Source of the DNA: Atrina japonica
Lineage: Eukaryota > Mollusca > Bivalvia > Pterioida > Pinnidae
DNA: 64,000 nt
Direction: 5' to 3'
Assembly: GCA_030159075.1 (NCBI GenBank)
Contig: BROG01000025.1
Coordinates: 2,269,501-2,333,500 of the forward strand
Shown here one piece after another: positions 53,001 to 62,000 of the stretch. The position numbers and the translations under genes are program-made. Below the pieces are notes generated by a model. The model saw nothing but the letters and a program-made list of their open reading frames with translations. It ran no database searches and was not told the origin of the DNA. Position 1 is the first letter of the stretch, and every line of letters begins with the position of its first letter.

Positions 53001-56000
53001 GTAAGGTATGTTTGACACACCCTGTACTCATTCCTGAACAGCGTTCAGAATATCGTAGAATTTTTGTATAGTAAGGCACTTATAATTCATCAGATCAATT
53101 TAATTATGAAAATATAGTTTATTGCTTTACTTTAATTCCATATATTTGTATTTCGGGTCTTGAAAATCACTTTTTAACCTCGAAAAAATCTTGAATTTGG
53201 TATAAAGAAAATAGAAATGTCATAGAACTCTGGGTCAAAAAGTTATCTTGTTATGCTTTTGTCACTGACCTTTCAGTTTCTATCTTTACCCACTTTTTTT
53301 AATGCTCTCCAGGGAACATCAAAATAAGAATCTGAGGATTGGGAAAAAAAATCTTAAAATAAAAAATACATTAAAATCAGAAAATTTCAACAAAATTTAA
53401 ACCATGACGAAATTTCACATAATCACACCTAGTAATAGTATTGGTTTCTTTACAAGCAGGTTTTTTATTTCAACGAAAGTTTATGTCAACGAATTTGTTT
53501 AATTTTCAAAATAACAAAATTTTAGCCCCTACAATTTATTTTTCTGATTCTGCAGTATATTTGAAAATCTGTAGAAGAAAATTATTGTAATAGAAAAAAT
53601 AGACTGATCGTTAGTTACGCTGGTTAATGTGTTAGCCTTACATATGTCATGTTGACATTAATCAGTGTTGATTTATGTCTCTTAACTCATCACCCCTGTG
53701 GTCACATTTAGACTCGCCCAAATCAATAAAAGTATGGTCTATTGTCATAATTCAGGATTGAACAAATTATATTGCATGTCAAGTTATCATAATATTTTGA
53801 TTCTAAATCACACACCCCTGAATTCTGATAATGGACTTAGCCATTCTTTGAAATGGGCAGGTCTAAATGTGACTTCAGGGGTCGATGAATTTTTTTTCTA
53901 AAAAATGCTACAATTTACATTACCTTAGGACTTATACGTGTATATTCAATTGGGAACTTTCGAGTTAGCTAGCCTGGATTATGGTTATGATTCTGCATTT
54001 ATTCTCACCTTCTCAATTTTGTTCCTCATATGTTCTTCCGGTTTTTATATTTACTTTTGCAACGTATGTAAAGTAAATGGACATATTTATACTTTTTAGC
54101 ACATTAAATTTATTTGGTATTAAGAAACCCAAGAGACTCTTAAAGCATTTTACAGTGGATTATTTAGTTGAATGCCAAATTGCTGAAATGTATCAGGCAG
54201 AGAAAAATGTGCGAATAGACTGGGAATCGAACCCAGGACCTTCCGAACACTTGCAGGGCACTTTTACCAGTTGTGCTATGAGGGCTATCTATATATTAAC
54301 AAAACCGGAAATAACATTGAGGAACATTTTTCTAGAATCACGCTACTGGCGATAATAAAAGTAGGATTATAACAGTAATCCATTTCCCTTACATGTAGAT
54401 ATCCTTTCATTTCATGCATGTTATAGATAATGGAATATAAATTATGAAAACCATTTTATTTTAATTGTTATTAATATTCATTGTATAGAGGATATTAGCC
54501 AATTTTTTATGAATAACATTTTTATTTCATCATGTGAGGCAAAATATGAATGTTTAATATAAAAACATAACACACATGTTAAATATTCTTCTTCTACCTC
54601 GGAAGATGACATAAAAATGTTATTCATAAAAAAATCGGCAAATATTCTATCCTTTATATTTTTCATATAAAAGAAATTTCTCATAAAACAAGAAAAAGTA
54701 ATCCCAAAATCTGAAAATACACTGAAAAATAACAATGAAAAATAATATTTTTTTTTAGTTGATAAATCCTTGTATTTCACTTCCTTTAATGTAATAAAAA
54801 GAATTCTGAAATATTTATTTCAGGGCAGCAGATATGACTAGCATGTGTGTTGGTCAATATCTGTACAATTGTACGGAAAATGTGAGGAATCATGTTGTCG
54901 GGACTCTCATTTACATTCATCAGTACGCCCTCCGAATGTGTCGACCGAAGATACCAGAGAAACCAAAGGAAATGCCTCCAAAATGCATTGATCCAAAGAA
55001 AGTAGGACCTAAGGCAACTTGTAACAGCAAGAAGGTTTGGAAGTGTATTCAGAACCTTGAAAAAGAAATTTTAAATCCATTTGGAAGTCAGGATAGGATT
55101 TGCATGTAAGTTAGAAATATTTGTTGTGGCACCTGAATGTTGATATTGATCGAGATTATATTAAGGCCACACAAAATAATATTCTGCGTTTAACATTCAA
55201 GTTGAATCTTCAAACCTACGAGGGAGGGAGGAAAATAAAAAACAAACACATTTTTCAAATAATTTTTGATGAGGTAGTCTGCCTTCCTGGCATAACAAAA
55301 ACTTTAACAAAAACATATTAAAATAGATATGAAAAAATAATACTGTTTTAAACTTCTGCACTTCCCTTCAACGTCTCACTGGAAAGGTTAGGGAGTTTTT
55401 TTTATGATTTGTTGGATTATTGTAGGATTGGGAAACAGTTATATAATTCTGGATTTAAAGAGATTTTTGTTTGTTTTTTAATTTTGAGAATTCTTTTAAT
55501 ACCTACGAGGGCGGTGGACGTTAATCATGGAATTTATTAAGGGGGGGGCTAAGTACTCTTTATGTCGAAGATTGCATAATCACAGCTACAAATTTGGATG
55601 TAATTGTAAAACACAGGGTAGGTTCCAAGTGGTTAGTGCATCATTTTTTCACCAAAGAAGTATTACTTCTAGTACAGCTTGAATCCTGATGGAACCTAAT
55701 GTAAACTGAGAAAGTTATAAGCTAGTTAACTTGTGGAAGCCTGTCATCCTTCACACATTTTAGCAAATATAAAATATTCTTTAGATTTTGTAAATTTACA
55801 AGAGTGCACAATAAAAGTACATGGTTGGATATGACATGGATTTAAGGAGGCATGGTTGTGGTACAAAATCAAATATAGCACACAGCCCCTCTTAGATATA
55901 CAGATATATATATATATTTATTCATTTATATCTATGCCCTCAAACTTATTGAAAAAATATTTCTTTTGCAGAAAACTTGCACAGACATACCAGTGTTTCT

Positions 56001-59000
56001 ATGAAAATACCTACAAGTGTCCACACCCATTCATGGTCTCATTTCTTCAGTACTTTTTTATGAAAGTTCAGCTGAGTATTGCGCCTAAAACATGTGACGT
56101 GGAAATAAAGACTCCATGCATGAAACCAGATCCTTGTACGATTAACAAGGCCCACATGTGTGTGACTACTCTAAAACAAAAATTAATGGAAGGTTCAAGC
56201 AAGAAGTGCAGGTATGAGTTATGTATTGCTTTTCTTCCAAATAACAAAACCTTGCTGACACTGTTTTAGCCAAGTAAATGTCATCCATCTACATGTAAAT
56301 CTTTAGAGCCCTGTAATTGTCCACTATCTACATGTAAATCTTTAGAGCCCCTCCCCCCCTCTTTTCACATGTGAATCATTTAGCCCCTTTCCACATGTTG
56401 AATTTTGGAGTTCTGTAATTGTCCTGAATTCACATGTAAATCTTTAGAGCCTCCTATCCACATGTAAATCTTTTTAGAGCCTCTCAACCTCATGTAAATC
56501 ATTGGAGCCTTCCATCCACATGTCAATCTTTGGAGCCTCCCATCCATGTGTAAATCTTTGTAGCCTCCCATCCACATGAAAATCTACAGAGCTCTGTTAT
56601 TGTCCCCATCCACATGTAAATCTACAGAGCTCTGTGATTGTCCCCATCCACATATAAATAAATCTACAGGGCTCTGTAATTGTTCCCGATCCACATGTAA
56701 ATCTTTGGAGCCTCCCCACCACATGTAAATCTACAGAGCTCTGTGATTGTCCCCATCCACATGTAAATCAATCTACAGGGCTCTGTAATTGTTTCCGATC
56801 CACATGTAAATCTTTGGAGCCTCCCCGCCACATGTAAATCTACAGAGCTGCATGGTGCAGTGACAGTCGGTGTTTTAAAATGATAACTTTCGTGTGACTT
56901 TTTAATATATTTCTAATGTAAATTAGAGAAATATACAGGGTTATGTTAAAGAAAACAGGTGTATAAATCTCATTGATTTCATTTTACTAGATTTGATATC
57001 GTTTTTGTAAAATTATTACGTTTTGACAAATATTTTTGAAATAAAAAAAATAACGGGAGGTAACTCTTACGTAACTGTCTAAACGATTTTATGCTTGCTG
57101 TAACATTATTCCCTTCAGCTTCCATAAAAGGAGGAAACATATCAAACAAATTTACACAGGTGTTTCATAAATTGTTTATCTTAATAAAACATGTATCATA
57201 CAGGAATTTTGGTTTCCTATTTTTATAAATAGAAAATACATGTGTCATTCTGGAATATAGCAGTAGCTTAGGTCAAACTTTATGTCCCGATTTTAAGTGA
57301 TTTTTTGAGTGAGTAAAATCTGAATAAATCCCTTTGGAGAATCTGTTGTGTTGCCCCGCCAGACAGAATCTCCAAGTGGATTAAAACAATCGCTTAAAAT
57401 TGAGACAGAAAGTTCGGCAAACTCATGCCCTAATACTGTAGATGGATTGGTAATATATCGAAGAGTTACAATTATGAATTTGCAGCTCCTTGATAGGCCC
57501 CTAGTGTCATGTTATGTACGTTCTGTCCATTATTTTACACTACTCGGATAAAATACTGTTAATATGCGATGTTTCATTGAATAAATAATAACGCCATGGT
57601 CAAAATATATACATGTATATTCTCAGAGATCGAGATGAAGTAATACTAATGCTATATAAAGTTGTGACGGTAATCGAACATTCCAGAAAGATCGTCATTA
57701 AAAAAAAAAAATTTATGAAAACGGTAATAAAATTTTCTGAGTCACTGTGATTTTCATGGGTTGGTCGGTAAACAGCAAACAAATTTTATTTTATTTTAAG
57801 CCTTAGTTACAGAAAATGGAGTGACCTGATAACCAAAACACACACACACACACACACACACCCTTCTCACCCACCCTCTTAGGAAAGAGCTATTAATCGA
57901 GTAGTGATTGACAGGATTGTTAATTAATTAAGATCAATGAAAACATAATAACTGTATAAAGACGCGTCATAGTCTATGATTTCAAGTACAATACAGTAAT
58001 AAGTGTCACAGACAAGTGGTATTTTTAACTTTTAGATCAAGCGAATTATTATATACTTTATTTATCAACGACCATTTATATCCGAATTGGGTAAATAACA
58101 AAGATAATGTATTCACAAGTTGTTTATGTTTAAAAACTAGGTATGGGGATTGTTTATGACAAAATTCATGCGAATTATGAAAACAAACTCCCTTATTTTG
58201 TTCAGTATTAAGAACCTACATCGGTTGGAATGTCAATTTCCAGAACTCTCGAAACCTCTTGAAACCTCAAAGTTTTTTGGTGGTCGCATGGACTTCGAGG
58301 AATCAAGAGTTACCTGTATATAAGAAGTGAACATATTTCGATATTTTTCCTGAGTTAGATAGTTCTTTAATAGGGCTGTCATTGAAAGACTCGAAATTAA
58401 GTTTTCCATGCATTGGTACTTTATTTTATCTTTCAGTAATCAAATGCACAACAAAACTAAAAGGTATTATAATGAATCTCTATTATTTTTAAAGCCAAAT
58501 AATGGAATTGCTCAAATATTCGATATATCAGTATATTTTACTCGTCAATATATCGCTTTAAAATTTCTAACCAATCACAGCCTTGCACATGGTGTAGTCT
58601 TTAATGTGTTTTTGACGTTTTTTCAGATTGGTTTTAGAAACAAAGACATGCATGAAGAAGTTCTCTAAGCATTGCTCTGAAAAGCAGTTGTATCAGTTGA
58701 ATACAAATTTCTATCAGGTGATGCAGCTTGTCAGAGATGAATGTGAGTCTGTAGCCCCAGATCCAGATGTTCATTCTTGCATTGATGTGTTCAAATCTAA
58801 GGTGAACAAGATTCAGGATTATTTGAAAGCAGAGATGGATTCAAAGGAAAGTTCACAGGAAAGTGAAAAATCAGACAGTGCATCAAAGGAATCTCAGAAT
58901 TCTGATTCGAAACCAACATCTGGCTCAAAAAGCAATTCTAAAGAGAATGGTTCAAGTCATAAGAACTCTGGTTCAAAAGGTAGTTCTAAAGAGAACAGCA

Positions 59001-62000
59001 AAAACGATGACTCAGGAAGTAATTCTAAAGGATCTAGATCTAAATCAAAAGAGGATTCTGGAGACTCACAGGAGACTGATTCTAATGAAACTGATGATTC
59101 TAATGAAACTGACACTGGGGAGAAAAAGAAATCTGGTTCAAAAGGCAAATCTAAAGGGTCTAAATCAGGTTCAAACAGCAAATCTAAAGAGTCTGAAAAA
59201 GAAAAATCAGGTTCAAACAGCAAATCTGGTGAGTCTGACAAAGGAAAATCAGGTTCAAACAGCAAATCTAAGTCTACAGAATCTGACGGTGAAAGATCTG
59301 GTTCAGACAGCAAGTCCAGTTCACAAGAGTCAGGACAATCAAGAGAGTCGGGATCAAGAAGCAAGTCCAAAGAAAAGGGTTCTAGCTCGGGTTCAAATGA
59401 GATACCCTCTGATGACACCAGCAAGCCGTCAAGCTCTGAGAGACCGAGAGGGAATAAACTTGAGACTCTTTGTAAAGAAATGGAAGAAGCTTGGTCCTGT
59501 GTCAAGGCTAAGTTATCCACTCTGAATCAACAAAAGAGAATGTCTGCAAACTACTCACTGACCATTATGTATCAAGCAGTCAAATACCAATGCAGACGTA
59601 AGTTTTGAAAAATAGAATTAAATGACAAATTTGTCTTATACATATTATAATTTATACATAATTTCATAACATTTTATCTATTTTTTTACCAAAATATATT
59701 TCTTTTTTGAAGAAGAAGAAAAAATATCATACAATCCATTATTTTAAAAATTGCATTTGCAATTGACCTAATGGAAAATGTGTGACATTTGAAGTCATTC
59801 AAACGTGACATCATAATCACATAAACATTTGATCAGCCATTTTAATTACAAAATCATAATTGAAAAATTTGCCGAAAGGTCTGGTGTTGGGCCTTTTATT
59901 GTGTAATTACTAAAAACTTTTTTTAGTAAAATTCAAATTTTCACCCTACAAAAAAAGAAGAAAAAAATTAATAAGCACCTGGAAATGTGCCAAGTTTTCA
60001 TATACTATTTTCATGCAACTCAAAACACTTTTCTACAGAAATTTTGGTTTTATTTTTCCCTTTGAAAGGGATTTTTCATATTTTGGTTGTTACCTTGAGA
60101 ACTATATAGAGGATATTTGACAATTGTTTTTTAAAAACATGCATGTTTATTACATCGAGTGAGGCAGGAGAAATGAGTGTTAAATATGTATTATCCTGAA
60201 ATACATCACTTGATGCCTCAAAGATCATACCAAAGTTATCGTTAGCCCTGAACAGCAAAGTCGCTTCAAAGTTCACACAATTCGATGTTCATTTTTGTAC
60301 TGTATCTCCAGTGTCATTGAATCTTTTTAAAAACTTTCAAACTGTTGACCCAGATAGTGGATACATTAAACATTTCCACTGTCTTTGACCACTTAAACAC
60401 ACTCCATCGAAACATAACATCGCCTGTTTTTTAGTCGAGACAAAACAAGTCTATGCGGAGCCATTTTGCTTTGCTTCAGTACAGCGTTATAAATAGCTCA
60501 CATGAAATCCCTTTTTGATACGTCATATCTACAGTACGTGTTCAAAAGTTTTTACCATGGCATCACCATTTATTGGCATTTGTTAGCAAATGTGTTCAGT
60601 TTATAATCAAACAATGAATTGAAAATTATCATTACACTATAGATGGAATTAATTAATTGGATTTTCATTAGTGACCTGGCCTTGTATTTTGATTGGCTTA
60701 ATGAAAAATATCACAGTTTACATTAATATTTTTCATTAAGCCATTCACAATACAGTAAAATCAATGAAAGATAACAGTGAAAAATATAGCTCAAATATTT
60801 AATTGATAAATTTAATGAAAATGTAAATGTGTTTAGAAGCAAAAATGTTTAATACCTCCTGCTCATTATTGTATTTTTACCTTCCCGTACAATGAAAAAA
60901 AAAACAACAATAAACAAATAAATGAATAGCTAGATAGGTACATTGTTTATTGATCATATTTTCAGCAAACAAGTGTCACTGTTGCATTGGCCTTAGCAAT
61001 AAAGATTGTAACAAACAAAAAGCAGGAACTTGCGGCTCAAATCAGGTAAGTTGTTCTAGCTCTGTCATTTACATTTAATTTACATTTACTGCAGCAGGAT
61101 GTTGTTTTAGTCTTGTAGGCATTTGTCTCATCAACATATATAAATTATCTAATGTTCAATAAATGTAATATTCTATCATTTAAGTCTCATAATTTCAGTT
61201 CTGATACATACTAAAATTTAAGTACGGTATATATTTTCTCGTATAAAAATGATTAAAAACAGGTAAAATTGAAACAAAATTCAGGTAACTTTGAACTGAA
61301 CTGAAAATAAGTCTGTGTCTATCAAAACACCATTTATCCCTAAAACAACACCTATTGTATTCAAGTTGTTGGCATTCCCGGAAAACTTATTTTATAAATG
61401 TTGGCGTAGCAGGAAGACGCCGTTTGGGAAACCTGATTGAGTATACCTGTCTGTCATATACACCTGTATCTACCTGTCCCTCAAACCATCATAATAGAAT
61501 TCTTAAAAATTCCAAATAAATGATGCAGAAAATGAATTAAAATTAATTAAGAAATAAGATATTATATTGATTTGAATATACATTTTCACAGCATTGAACT
61601 AATTTCTATGATTGTTAATTTGAATATAATTTGCATAACTAATTTGATAGCTAATAGTTTAATTTTGATGATTTCAAAAATGCTTAAATGGCTTATTGAT
61701 GTTATTGTTTATGGAATTTGAATACTTTCTGCAAATATTACATGTGACTGTGTCATTGTGGTTAGTTGTAAAATTACAATGTGACATTCATTTACCATTT
61801 TAAGGTGTGCTATGCAAAAAAAGAAGATGGATTACTGACCAAAGGATGTCAAGATATTGCATTTTGTCGAAAGAATAAGGACAGCAAGTCAAGTTACTGT
61901 TGCCATGGTTACATGTGTAATCGGCCAGACATTGATGAAGGTATCTATTAGTTGCTTACAAAGGAAATACAAGGATACTACAGTGTTTGTTTGCATTGAT

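Noticed and set aside
1120..54290. tRNA genes suggested by A/B-box sequences
   Set aside because: All are followed by SINE bodies or lack a foldable cloverleaf; treated as SINE heads, not functional tRNAs.
58957..59520. 187-codon minus-strand Leu/Asp/Ser-rich frame
   Set aside because: Antisense shadow of exon 35.
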